A stretch of 31,937 nucleotides of DNA from a virus: positions 1 to 31,937 of the IMG/VR virus record IMGVR_UViG_3300047668_000712. One strand, 5' to 3'. The position numbers and the translations under genes are program-made. Positions 4,504-12,580 of this stretch are shown here, piece by piece. How positions within the stretch are numbered: the first letter of the stretch is position 1; each line of letters begins with the position of its first letter. The notes below the pieces were generated by a model. It ran no database searches, was not told the origin of the DNA, and saw nothing but the letters and a program-made list of their open reading frames with translations.

Positions 4504-6987
4504 ATGCAAAAAGTAATATTATATATCGAAGGGGAACGGATTGAATTATTTAAAGACGAAAGCGTTTCTTTAACTCAAACGATTCAAAATGTAAAAGATA
4601 TAGGCTCTATATTTACTGATTTTTCTAAAAGTTTTTCAGTTCCTGCAAGTTCCACAAATAACAAAATATTTAAACATTATTACAATTTTAATATTGAAAA
4701 TGGATTTAATGCAAATGATAAAAAATCTGCTGAAATATATTTAAATTCTTTTTTATTTAGAAAGGGATATATTGCTTTAAATGGTGTATCAATGAAAGGT
4801 AACAGCCCTGACAATTATAAACTTACTTTTTTTGGGGAAACGGTTGATTTAAAAAAGAAATTAAAAGAGGTTACATTACAGAATATATATGAATCTTCAA
4901 CAAGTTTTGATACTGATTATAACATTGCAACTGTAAAGACAGGGCTAACTACAAGCCTTGCAAATGGAGATATAATATACCCTTTAATTTCACATACAGA
5001 AAGGTTTTATTATGATACAACTACTAATGGTGAAGATACTAGAAATTTACATTATCAATCTTCAGGAACAGGTGCTAATAATAAAGGAGTAGATTTTACA
5101 GATTTAAAACCTGCATTAAAATTATCTACTATAATCACTCAAATAGAAAATTATACTGCTCAAAGATTTAACGGTGATGGACTTGTTTTTGAAAGAACAG
5201 GAAAGAGTTTTTTTAACATTGATAACACAAGTGCTGACTATAATGAAATTTACGATAATATGTTTCTATGGTTGGCGAGAGAAAAAGGGCTAGCAGGTAA
5301 GGATTATACGGGTGAGCAGGTTTATAGAATTGCAATAAACTCTATGACAGCACCATCTTTTCAAAGTTGGAATCCATTTTGCTACACTTATAATGAAAAT
5401 GCAGGAGGTACAACAGGAAGTTGTACTAATAGTGAAATTGTAAATGGAATTTGGACTATAAGACCAAGAATAAGTTACGACAAACGTGCATCATTTGGTT
5501 ATCGTTTTAATGTGGTGGGTTCGGGTGGTGGTACGTTTAGCATTATAGTAGAAGATGTTACAGGACAAACAACAGTACTAAATTCAGCAGCAGATTTAGC
5601 AGCAGATGGAACTACAAGCACTCAAATATCAAATTTTAATTTAGGAACAAATAATCAAAATAGCAGTTACAGATTTGTAATAGAAGCAACATCTCCAAGT
5701 TTTTCATATACCTGTACAATACAGCTAGATTTAGACGAAACAATACCTGACTATTATGACGGACCTGAATCTAATAATTATTCATCTTTTATTACAACAG
5801 TAGCACCGACAGGTGTTTTAGATAAAATAATAGTAAGCGACCAAATGCCAAAGATGGGCGTTTTACCATACCTTACAAGTCTTTTTAAGATGTTTAATTT
5901 AACTGCATTTGTTCAAGATGACGGTAAGATAATGGTGCAGACTTTAGACAGCTATTATGATGGCGGAAATACAATTGACATATCTGAATATGTAGATACC
6001 AAAAGTGGCTCTATTGATTTTGCCCCACCTTATGAAGAAATTGCATTTAGAAATTCAAAACCTACAACATTTTTTGCAGTTAATTTTTTCGAGTTAAACA
6101 ACACCGTATTTGGAAACTTAGAAAATAGTACAAGTTCGGGTGGTGTACAATCAACAGACAGAGGTTCTAAGTACGTTGTTAAAACAGAATTTGAAAAAAT
6201 ATTATATGAACGTTTGTCAGGAACACCAATCCAATGGGGTTGGAGTGTAGATGTAAACCAATTACCTATATTAACTGCACCAATGATTTTTGTAAATCAA
6301 AGCACAAGTACAACCTCTACCCCTATATCTTTTATAGACGGAATTTCTGACGGTACAGCAAGTCAAGTTACAACCTATAACAGACCGTCAAATAGTATGA
6401 ATATAGAAACGATAAATTTTGGCGCAGAGATTGACGAATTTACAGGTTTGGTAAAAACGGAAAGTCTATTCGCAGAAAACTATTTAACGTACATTAGTGG
6501 AATCTTTAACTACAACAGAAGATTAACTACTGTCAAAGCATTTCTGCCTTTAAAGGTGCTTGTAAATTACTCTCTTGCAGATTTATTTGTAATCAATGGA
6601 AACAAATATAATATCAATAGTATAAACACAAATTTACAAACAGGTGAAAGTAAGTTAGAATTATATAATTTAGTGGACTTAGCGAGTTCAGGAGGCGGTT
6701 CTACACCACCACCAACAGGTCTAGTAATAACTGTAAATAACTTAGGCACAACTTCAGTAGAAATTGATGTTTCATCATATACAGGGGGCGGTCAAACTGA
6801 TATTTATGAACCCGTTGTAAATGGAGTTAATAATCAAGATGACTTTAATAAAACAAGTAGCCAAATGAGATACACATACACAGGATTAACTGCAAACACA
6901 ACCTATACATTACAAATTAAGGGGGTTGAAAATAACGGGACATTGGTTGAATCTTCAAACATTTTAACTGTTGTAACAAGTAACTAA
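4504..6987 (+). CDS. Large tail tip/baseplate protein with C-terminal FN3 domain
   Basis: At 827 aa this is the second-largest protein of the phage. Residues 1-130 form a strand/helix region beginning QKVILYIEGERIELF; the middle is Ser/Thr/Asn-rich beta structure. A Gly/Pro linker (GGGSTPPPTG, about 725-737) leads to a single fibronectin type III-like domain to the end, with the typical YTGLTANTTYTLQIKGVE core near 793-810. FN3 domains on phage tail proteins often aid attachment to bacterial surfaces. Order is unusual in that it precedes the tape measure gene. Likely part of the tail tip or baseplate hub (host recognition). Confidence 0.65.
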   Translation: MQKVILYIEGERIELFKDESVSLTQTIQNVKDIGSIFTDFSKSFSVPASSTNNKIFKHYYNFNIENGFNANDKKSAEIYLNSFLFRKGYIALNGVSMKGNSPDNYKLTFFGETVDLKKKLKEVTLQNIYESSTSFDTDYNIATVKTGLTTSLANGDIIYPLISHTERFYYDTTTNGEDTRNLHYQSSGTGANNKGVDFTDLKPALKLSTIITQIENYTAQRFNGDGLVFERTGKSFFNIDNTSADYNEIYDNMFLWLAREKGLAGKDYTGEQVYRIAINSMTAPSFQSWNPFCYTYNENAGGTTGSCTNSEIVNGIWTIRPRISYDKRASFGYRFNVVGSGGGTFSIIVEDVTGQTTVLNSAADLAADGTTSTQISNFNLGTNNQNSSYRFVIEATSPSFSYTCTIQLDLDETIPDYYDGPESNNYSSFITTVAPTGVLDKIIVSDQMPKMGVLPYLTSLFKMFNLTAFVQDDGKIMVQTLDSYYDGGNTIDISEYVDTKSGSIDFAPPYEEIAFRNSKPTTFFAVNFFELNNTVFGNLENSTSSGGVQSTDRGSKYVVKTEFEKILYERLSGTPIQWGWSVDVNQLPILTAPMIFVNQSTSTTSTPISFIDGISDGTASQVTTYNRPSNSMNIETINFGAEIDEFTGLVKTESLFAENYLTYISGIFNYNRRLTTVKAFLPLKVLVNYSLADLFVINGNKYNINSINTNLQTGESKLELYNLVDLASSGGGSTPPPTGLVITVNNLGTTSVEIDVSSYTGGGQTDIYEPVVNGVNNQDDFNKTSSQMRYTYTGLTANTTYTLQIKGVENNGTLVESSNILTVVTSN

Positions 6988-6992
6988 AAATT

Positions 6993-7145
6993 ATGATAAA
7001 AAATATATTAGATTTGCTTAAAATAGCAAAAGGAGATACTGAAAATATTAGAATTGCACAAGGAAAATTCGCATTACCAAAAGATATGAAACAGGCTTTT
7101 AGATTAATTAAAAAAACAGTAAACAATGGTAGTAAAGGAATATAA
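6993..7145 (+). CDS. Small protein upstream of tape measure (50 aa)
   Basis: Begins MIKNILDLLKIAKGDTENIR and is basic and helical. It starts 6 nt after the FN3 protein and its end overlaps the tape measure start by 20 nt in another frame, so the two are probably co-translated. The frame is well formed and uses codons like its neighbours. No family recognised; its position next to the tape measure suggests a tail-assembly helper. Confidence 0.6.
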   Translation: MIKNILDLLKIAKGDTENIRIAQGKFALPKDMKQAFRLIKKTVNNGSKGI

Positions 7146-8958
7146 ATTAAAACTTGATACAAAAGATGCTCAAAAAAATGTTAAAGGATTAAATGAATCT
7201 TTTAAAGAAGGCGATAAAGGTGTTAAAAATTATAGTGGCGGACTAGGTGCTTTAGATAAAGTAACAGGAGGTATGGCTTCTAAATTTACGGGAATGACTA
7301 AGTCGCTAAGCGGTGCAACAAAAGGATTAAACCTTATGAAGGTCGCTATCATTGGAACAGGAATAGGGGCGTTGCTTATCGGTATTCTAGCTGTATCTAA
7401 GGCATTTACATCTTCAGAAGAAGGACAGAACAAATTTAATAAAATACTAGGAATTATCGGTGCTACTGTTTCTGTCTTTACAGATAAATTAGCTGATTTA
7501 GGTAGTTTTATTATTGGAGTTTTTGAAAATCCAAAACAGGCTTTACTTGATTTTAAAGATGCATTTGTAAAAAATATAACCAACAGAATTTCAAGTGCAA
7601 TTGAAACAATAGGATTTTTAGGTAGTGCAATTAAAAAGGTATTTAGCGGAGATTTTAGCGGTGCAATGGATGATGCAAAATCAGCAGGTAGTTCTTACGT
7701 TGATACATTAACAGGTGTTAAAGACACCATTGGAAAAGTCAAAGAATCGGTCAAAGAATTAACAACCGAAATAATAACAGAAGGAAAAGCTGCAGGTGTA
7801 ATAGCAGACCAAAGAGCAAAGGCAGATAAATTAGATAGAAATTTATTAGTTGAAAGAGCAAAAGCAAATAGAAAAAGAGCAGAATTATTGGATAAAATTG
7901 CTCAAAGGGAAAAATTTACAGCTAAAGAAAGAATAGAGTTTTTAAAAGAAGCTGCATTAGTAGAAGAAGAAATTACGAATAAAGAAATAGCTGCTGCTTC
8001 ATTAAGACTAAGTGCAAAACAGGCAGAAAATGCTTTAGGGCTTTCAACAAAAGAAGATTTACAAGAAGAAGCTCAATTAAAATCAAATCTTATAAATTTA
8101 GAAACTGCAAAATTACGAAAAGCAAAGTTGGTTTCTACTCAAATGATAACCGTTAGTAAAGAAGAAGCTGCTGCAAAAAAAGCAATAGATGACGCTGCAA
8201 AATTAGCAACAGATGAATCAGATAAAGCTGAAGCGGAAAAGAAAAAAGAATTAAAAACTTTACAAGAAGAAATAAGAAATGCAGAAGCGGTCACAGCAGA
8301 TGAAAAAAGGGCTTTAGAAATTGAAAAAGTTACAGAGCATTATGATAAATTAATTGAAGAAGCTAAAAGACTTGGATTAGCAACTGAAGGTTTGGCAAGA
8401 GGTAAAGCAAATGCCTTAAAAAAATTCGATAAAGAAGTTGCCGAAAACGAAATCAGTTGGTCTGAAATGACAGCTGAACAAAAAGGTAAGATTGCAAAAG
8501 ATGGTTTTAATAATCTTGCAACTATTTTAGGTGAAGAAACTGCAGCAGGAAAAGCAGCTGCAATCGCATCAGCAACAATAAGCACTTTTCAATCGGCACA
8601 AAGTTCTTATAATTCTTTAGCAGGGATTCCAATAATTGGACCTGCTTTAGGTTTTGCAGCAGCAGGTGCAGCAGTTGTTTCAGGTTTTAAACAAGTAAAA
8701 GCAATAACAGCAACAAAGGTGCCATCCATTGGAGGTAAAGCAGCACCATCTTCAGGAGGTGGCTCACCATCTGCACCTGCAGGGGGTTCTTCATCACCAC
8801 CTAAATTTAACATAGTTGGTTCTTCAGGAACAAATCAATTAGCTGATGCAATAGGAAGTCAAGAAAAAAAACCCGTTAAGGCTTTTGTAGTTGCAGGTGA
8901 TGTAAGTACCGCACAAGAAATGGACAGAAATGTAATTTCAGATGCATCAATAGGTTAA
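7126..8958 (+). CDS. Tail tape measure protein
   Basis: 610 aa with the classical tape measure layout. A Lys/Gly-rich N-terminus is followed by a hydrophobic stretch at 73-90 (VAIIGTGIGALLIGILAV), long alpha-helical coiled-coil sequence (about 205-455, Ala/Glu/Lys-rich) and a second hydrophobic Ala/Gly stretch around 497-521. A Gly/Ser/Pro-rich linker and short tail close it. Tape measures set tail length at roughly 0.15 nm per residue, giving about 90 nm, consistent with a siphovirus. It is the last gene of the tail segment; the late element ACGTTATATA starts 22 nt after its stop. Confidence 0.85.
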   Translation: MVVKEYKLKLDTKDAQKNVKGLNESFKEGDKGVKNYSGGLGALDKVTGGMASKFTGMTKSLSGATKGLNLMKVAIIGTGIGALLIGILAVSKAFTSSEEGQNKFNKILGIIGATVSVFTDKLADLGSFIIGVFENPKQALLDFKDAFVKNITNRISSAIETIGFLGSAIKKVFSGDFSGAMDDAKSAGSSYVDTLTGVKDTIGKVKESVKELTTEIITEGKAAGVIADQRAKADKLDRNLLVERAKANRKRAELLDKIAQREKFTAKERIEFLKEAALVEEEITNKEIAAASLRLSAKQAENALGLSTKEDLQEEAQLKSNLINLETAKLRKAKLVSTQMITVSKEEAAAKKAIDDAAKLATDESDKAEAEKKKELKTLQEEIRNAEAVTADEKRALEIEKVTEHYDKLIEEAKRLGLATEGLARGKANALKKFDKEVAENEISWSEMTAEQKGKIAKDGFNNLATILGEETAAGKAAAIASATISTFQSAQSSYNSLAGIPIIGPALGFAAAGAAVVSGFKQVKAITATKVPSIGGKAAPSSGGGSPSAPAGGSSSPPKFNIVGSSGTNQLADAIGSQEKKPVKAFVVAGDVSTAQEMDRNVISDASIG

Positions 8959-8980
8959 AAAGCAAATTTTAGAATTAAAT

Positions 8981-8990
8981 ACGTTATATA
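8981..8990 (+). promoter_or_regulatory. Late-type element ACGTTATATA, copy 2
   Basis: This copy lies three bases before the ATG at 8994, in the short gap after the tape measure gene. The surrounding AATTAAATACGTTATATAA is identical to the corresponding sequence before 1739, which makes chance resemblance unlikely. It marks the start of the head-maturation segment. Confidence 0.6.
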
Positions 8991-8993
8991 AAT

Positions 8994-9602
8994 ATGAAAA
9001 TAATTGAGCTAGTATTAGATGAAGAACAAGAAGAAAGTGGAATTGAAGCTATTTCAATAGTAGAAAACCCTGCCATAGAATCTGACTTTGTTGCCTTAAA
9101 AACTGAAGAAATTAAATTAGCAGAAGTAAGTTCTGAAAAAAAAATATTGCTAGGTGCATTATTAATTCCAAATAAACCTATTTATAGAAGTGGGGACGAT
9201 GGTGAATATTATATTTTTTTCTCAAAAGACACAGTTGCTAAAGCATCACAGATGTATCTTAAAAATGGGTATCAAAATAATTCAACCTTAGAACACGACA
9301 AGGCTTTAAATGGACTGACTTTAGTAGAAAGTTGGCTAGTAGAAGACGAAGTACACGATAAATCTCGCAAGTATGGGCTAAACGTACCCGTTGGTACTTG
9401 GATGGGTGCGGTAAAAGTGAACAACGATGATGTTTGGAATGAATACGTTAAAACAAATAAGGTGAAAGGCTTTTCAATAGAGGGTTACTTTGCTGATAAA
9501 ATGGAAAGACCTAAACAATTAGCTAAAGATGAACTGTCAGAAAATGAAAAAGAAATCATTTTAGTAAACCAAATAAAAGAAATTCTAACAAATGGCGAAT
9601 AG
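8994..9602 (+). CDS. Prohead serine protease (XkdF/S78-like)
   Basis: A 202-aa protein similar in pattern to XkdF-like prohead proteases. Visible hallmarks are ENPAIESDFVAL near 24-35, HD at 101-102 in the NNSTLEHD stretch, GLTLVESWLVED near 107-118, and GFSIEGYF at 159-166. By analogy with S78-type proteases, H101 and S161 are the best candidates for catalytic His and Ser. It would process scaffold and capsid precursor during head maturation, fitting its place just before scaffold-like and major capsid genes. The stop codon overlaps the next small ORF. Confidence 0.8.
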   Translation: MKIIELVLDEEQEESGIEAISIVENPAIESDFVALKTEEIKLAEVSSEKKILLGALLIPNKPIYRSGDDGEYYIFFSKDTVAKASQMYLKNGYQNNSTLEHDKALNGLTLVESWLVEDEVHDKSRKYGLNVPVGTWMGAVKVNNDDVWNEYVKTNKVKGFSIEGYFADKMERPKQLAKDELSENEKEIILVNQIKEILTNGE

Positions 9603-9744
9603 AGAAGACGTAAAGATAGGAAGCAGAACGTCACCTAAAGGGGGGCAAAGGGCTTGTTTATGTTGGGATGAAAATACATATTCAATAAAGTGCTGTGACG
9701 GTTCTATGAGGGCGCAAGGCATAGGAGTTATCACAAAAGAATAA
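9592..9744 (+). CDS. Small Cys-containing phage protein (50 aa)
   Basis: The ATG lies within the last codons of the protease gene (11-nt overlap), indicating coupled translation. The product carries CLCW at 22-25, a CC pair at 34-35 and CCDGSMRAQGIG, the kind of short Gly/Cys motif seen in small proteins encoded in Bacteroidetes phage capsid segments. A zinc site is possible. Function unknown. Confidence 0.65.
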   Translation: MANREDVKIGSRTSPKGGQRACLCWDENTYSIKCCDGSMRAQGIGVITKE

Positions 9745-9772
9745 GCGAAAATACAAATTTTAATAAATAAAC

Positions 9773-9785
9773 CGTTATATATATA
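9773..9785 (+). promoter_or_regulatory. Late-type element, variant CGTTATATATATA
   Basis: CCGTTATATATATAATT precedes the ATG at 9789 of the scaffold-like gene. It keeps CGTTATATA but has C instead of the leading A, and a longer A/T run separates it from the start codon (3 nt after the extended TATATA tract). It is therefore a weaker match than copies 1, 2, 4 and 5. Confidence 0.45.
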
Positions 9786-9788
9786 ATT

Positions 9789-10448
9789 ATGAAAAGTAAA
9801 CTAAATCAAATTAAAGAACTTTTAAACATTCAGGTTAAACTTGAAGAAACAAAGTTAGAAAATGGTACAGTTATTAGTGCTGAATCATTTGAAAAAGACA
9901 ATGAAATTTTTATTGTTACAGACGATGAAAAAGTAGCAATGCCTGTTGGCGAGTATTTACTTGAAGATGGACGTTTAATTGTAGTTTCTGAAGAAGGAAT
10001 TATAGCAGATGTTAGAGATGTTGCAGACGATGCACCTGAAAAGGAAACTGAAGAAGGTGAAGAAATTACTGAAGACCTTGAAGGCGACCATTCTGAAGAA
10101 AAAAAATATGCCGAAGAAGCTGACGTTGCTGATTGGCAAGGAATGGAAAAAAGGATTCAAAACCTTGAAGATGCTATCGCAGATTTAAAAGGAGACAAAG
10201 AATCTAAAATGACTGATGTAGAAGAAGAACAAGAATTAGAGGTTGAACCTCAAAATGTTTTAAAATCACGAACTGTAAAAGAAGAATTTTCTGAAGTTGA
10301 AAAAGCAGACCTTTCACAAGCATCTGCTAAACCAATTAAACACAATCCTGAAACAGTTGGAAAAACTAAGAAAAAAGTTGAATTTGTAAAAAACAACAAA
10401 TTTGGAGCATCAGCATTGGACAGAGTATTAAGTAGATTAAATAAATAA
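9789..10448 (+). CDS. Probable capsid scaffolding protein
   Basis: 219 aa, strongly acidic (Glu/Asp-rich, especially 75-160), with a helical/coiled-coil segment around 115-140 and a basic C-terminal end (about 185-219, rich in Lys, ending in DRVLSRLNK). Acidic coiled-coil bodies with a basic C-terminal helix that binds coat protein are typical of phage scaffolds. It sits between the prohead protease and the major capsid gene, exactly where scaffolds are found. The identity is from composition and position rather than motif. Confidence 0.7.
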   Translation: MKSKLNQIKELLNIQVKLEETKLENGTVISAESFEKDNEIFIVTDDEKVAMPVGEYLLEDGRLIVVSEEGIIADVRDVADDAPEKETEEGEEITEDLEGDHSEEKKYAEEADVADWQGMEKRIQNLEDAIADLKGDKESKMTDVEEEQELEVEPQNVLKSRTVKEEFSEVEKADLSQASAKPIKHNPETVGKTKKKVEFVKNNKFGASALDRVLSRLNK

Positions 10449-10460
10449 AAAATAAACAAA

Positions 10461-11438
10461 ATGAGTAAATTAAACGAAGTAAAATTAGCAACAGCTACTA
10501 ACATCACTACTACATATGCAGGCGAATTTGCAGGTGAATATATAGCAGCAGCATTATTGTCAGCATCAACTATTGATGACGGAGGATTAACAGTAAAGGC
10601 AAACATCTCCTTTAAAGAAGTGATTAAGAAATTGGCTACGGGTGCTTTAGTAACGGCAGCAGGATGTGATTTTGCACCAAATAGTTCTGTAACATTAACA
10701 GAAAGAATTATTCAGCCTGTTGAATTACAAGTAAACTTACAATTATGTAAATACGATTTTGTAAACGATTGGGAATCTCAAAGTATGGGTTACGGTTTAG
10801 GTCAAACTTTACCTCCAAAATTTGCAGATTTTATGATTGCACACGTTGCATCAGAAGTAGCACAAAATACTGAATTTAATATTTGGCAAGGTGATACGGC
10901 AGCAGCTTCTAACAATTCATTTGATGGATTCGAGAAATTAATCGCAGCAGCAGTATTAGCAGGTGATATTCCTGCAGGTCAAGCAATCGGTGGTGGTGTA
11001 GCATTAACAGCAGCAAATATAATTGAAAAACTATCTGATACGGTAGCAGTAATTCCTGCAGCTTTATATGGAAAAGAAGATTTATTTCTTTACATTGGTA
11101 GTAAAGCAGCTAAATTGTATGTTCAAGCATTAGGAGGCTTTGCAGCTAACGGACTTGGCGCAAATGGTGTTAACGGAATGGGTACACAATGGTGGAATAA
11201 CGGTAGTTTAACGGTAAACGGTGTTAAAATCTTCGTTGCTCAGGGACTAAGTGATGACAAAATGTATGTAGCAAGACGTTCAAATTTATATTTTGGAACA
11301 GGTTTGCTTAACGATACAAATTCTGTGAAGGTTTTAGATATGGCTGACCTTGATGCTTCAAACAATGTAAGAATGGTTATGAGGTTTACAAGTACAGTTC
11401 AGTTTGGAATCGCTTCTGACATCGTATCTTATACTTAG
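10461..11438 (+). CDS. Major capsid protein
   Basis: 325 aa, Ala/Gly/Val/Asn-rich, mostly beta with an N-terminal arm, no signal peptide. It directly follows protease and scaffold-like genes and is followed by a strong terminator (11464-11494), consistent with the most abundantly expressed head protein. Glycine/Asn-rich loops (GGFAANGLGANGVNGMGTQWW, about 228-248) and a beta-rich end fit an HK97-type coat protein of a Bacteroidetes phage. I infer the fold from context and length; no single invariant motif proves it. Confidence 0.8.
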   Translation: MSKLNEVKLATATNITTTYAGEFAGEYIAAALLSASTIDDGGLTVKANISFKEVIKKLATGALVTAAGCDFAPNSSVTLTERIIQPVELQVNLQLCKYDFVNDWESQSMGYGLGQTLPPKFADFMIAHVASEVAQNTEFNIWQGDTAAASNNSFDGFEKLIAAAVLAGDIPAGQAIGGGVALTAANIIEKLSDTVAVIPAALYGKEDLFLYIGSKAAKLYVQALGGFAANGLGANGVNGMGTQWWNNGSLTVNGVKIFVAQGLSDDKMYVARRSNLYFGTGLLNDTNSVKVLDMADLDASNNVRMVMRFTSTVQFGIASDIVSYT

Positions 11439-11463
11439 AATTAATAATTAATCAATAAAAAGA

Positions 11464-11494
11464 GGGTACGTAGTTTATCTACCTACCCTTTTTT
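11464..11494 (+). terminator. Strong intrinsic terminator after the capsid gene
   Basis: GGGTACGTAG (11464-11473) pairs with CTACCTACCC (11479-11488), with one C-C mismatch, around a TTTAT loop, and is followed by six T residues. It would trim transcripts after the capsid gene. The tail-tube gene downstream has no copy of the late element, so readthrough or an unseen promoter supplies it. Confidence 0.85.
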
Positions 11495-11515
11495 CATTAA
11501 AAAACAATAAAAACT

Positions 11516-12046
11516 ATGGCGTGTGCATTAACAACGGGTAGAAAAGTACCCTGCAAATCAGCATTTGGAGGCATAAAAACCGTACTATTCGCAGACTTTG
11601 GAACGATTGCAAGTATTGCAGTAGATTCAACAACAAAAGAGGCGACTATTACAGATGGTTCACCTGCCCCAACTTGGTATGAGTACGATGTGAAAGGAAA
11701 TTCTAGTTTAGAAACTAGTGTTACCTCAAGCAGAGAAAATGGTACAACATTTTACACTCAAACTTTAAATTTAACATTAACCTATTTAGACGCTAAAACT
11801 CAAGCGGAATTACAGTCACTTGTTTTAGGTCGCCCTTACATTGTAGTGGTTGACTACTACGGCAATAACTTTCTTTGTGGACTAGAAAATGGAATGGAAG
11901 CTACGGGCGGTACGGTTGTGACAGGAGCAGCAGCAGGAGACCTTTCAGGATTTACTTTAACGTTTGAAGGAATGGAAGAAACTGCACCTTATTTCTTAAG
12001 TACGGCAGTAACAGCTTCAGCTACTCAAATTGACCCAACTGAATAA
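11516..12046 (+). CDS. Probable major tail (tube) protein
   Basis: 176 aa, Thr/Ala/Gly-rich and beta-rich, with the short conserved-looking start MACALTTGRKVPCKSAFGGIK and a middle segment LGRPYIVVVDYYGNNFLCG that resembles tail-tube proteins of Bacteroidetes phages. It stands alone between two strong terminators directly after the major capsid gene, a configuration expected for a highly expressed tail-tube protein. The N-terminal Cys pair (3 and 13) is unusual for a tube protein. Sequence-only confidence is moderate. Confidence 0.65.
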   Translation: MACALTTGRKVPCKSAFGGIKTVLFADFGTIASIAVDSTTKEATITDGSPAPTWYEYDVKGNSSLETSVTSSRENGTTFYTQTLNLTLTYLDAKTQAELQSLVLGRPYIVVVDYYGNNFLCGLENGMEATGGTVVTGAAAGDLSGFTLTFEGMEETAPYFLSTAVTASATQIDPTE

Positions 12047-12074
12047 TTAAAATTTTATTTTAGTTAGTAAATTA

Positions 12075-12103
12075 AGCATCCTTTATTGGGTGCTTTTTTT
12101 TTT
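12075..12103 (+). terminator. Intrinsic terminator after the tail-tube gene
   Basis: AGCATCC (12075-12081) pairs with GGGTGCT (12088-12094), including one G-U pair, around a TTTATT loop. A run of ten T residues follows (12094-12103). It would stop transcription from the capsid/tail-tube segment and lies just before the late element at 12136. Confidence 0.85.
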
Positions 12104-12135
12104 GGATAATGATTTTACAAATTACTAAAATTATT

Positions 12136-12145
12136 ACGTTATATA
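12136..12145 (+). promoter_or_regulatory. Late-type element ACGTTATATA, copy 4
   Basis: This copy starts 33 nt after a strong terminator and ends 4 nt before the ATG at 12150. Because transcription must restart here to express the portal operon, this copy is the best argument that the element is part of a promoter. No TANNTTTG box is visible in the 46-nt gap. Confidence 0.65.
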
Positions 12146-12149
12146 TGTA

Positions 12150-12578
12150 ATGATTATACTTACAACATCAGAATTAGCACAAAGCCTATCAGTAGTACCT
12201 AGAGAATATGCAAACTCATTTTCTATGAGTATTAGAGATGACAGCACCAATGTTACAAAAATTTACAGTATTATTGATGCAATAAAAGAAGGTAATTATT
12301 TAACCTTTGAGAATATATTTAACCCTAAATTAATTGAAGCTCATTATTTTAACCTATCTTTATTTGTTGATTACAATGTTTGGAATACTAATTACGAATT
12401 TTGGGAGTTAGACAATTTTAAATGGAATGAAAACGAAAGACAAATTTTAGACATTTATAATGATAAAATATTCTGTACAGACCAAGATGTAAACCAATTG
12501 CAAAATGACCATTACAAACTAAATAAAGGTCAGTATATAGAATACGAAGGATTTGATAATACTTATACAGTACCATAA
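12150..12578 (+). CDS. Conserved-type structural protein upstream of portal (142 aa)
   Basis: 142 aa with no Cys clusters. The C-terminal half (HYFNLSLFVDYNVWN, EFWELDNFKWN, FCTDQDV) is rich in aromatic residues, a pattern I associate with structural proteins of Bacteroidetes phages. First gene of the portal operon, immediately after the late element, and 2 nt before the portal start, so probably a head-tail joining or minor structural protein. Specific role unknown. Confidence 0.6.
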   Translation: MIILTTSELAQSLSVVPREYANSFSMSIRDDSTNVTKIYSIIDAIKEGNYLTFENIFNPKLIEAHYFNLSLFVDYNVWNTNYEFWELDNFKWNENERQILDIYNDKIFCTDQDVNQLQNDHYKLNKGQYIEYEGFDNTYTVP

Positions 12579-12580
12579 AT

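Noticed and set aside
7230-8813. Reverse-strand frames opposite the tape measure gene
   Set aside because: Shadow frames of a long Ala/Lys-rich helical gene; all other genes are on the + strand.
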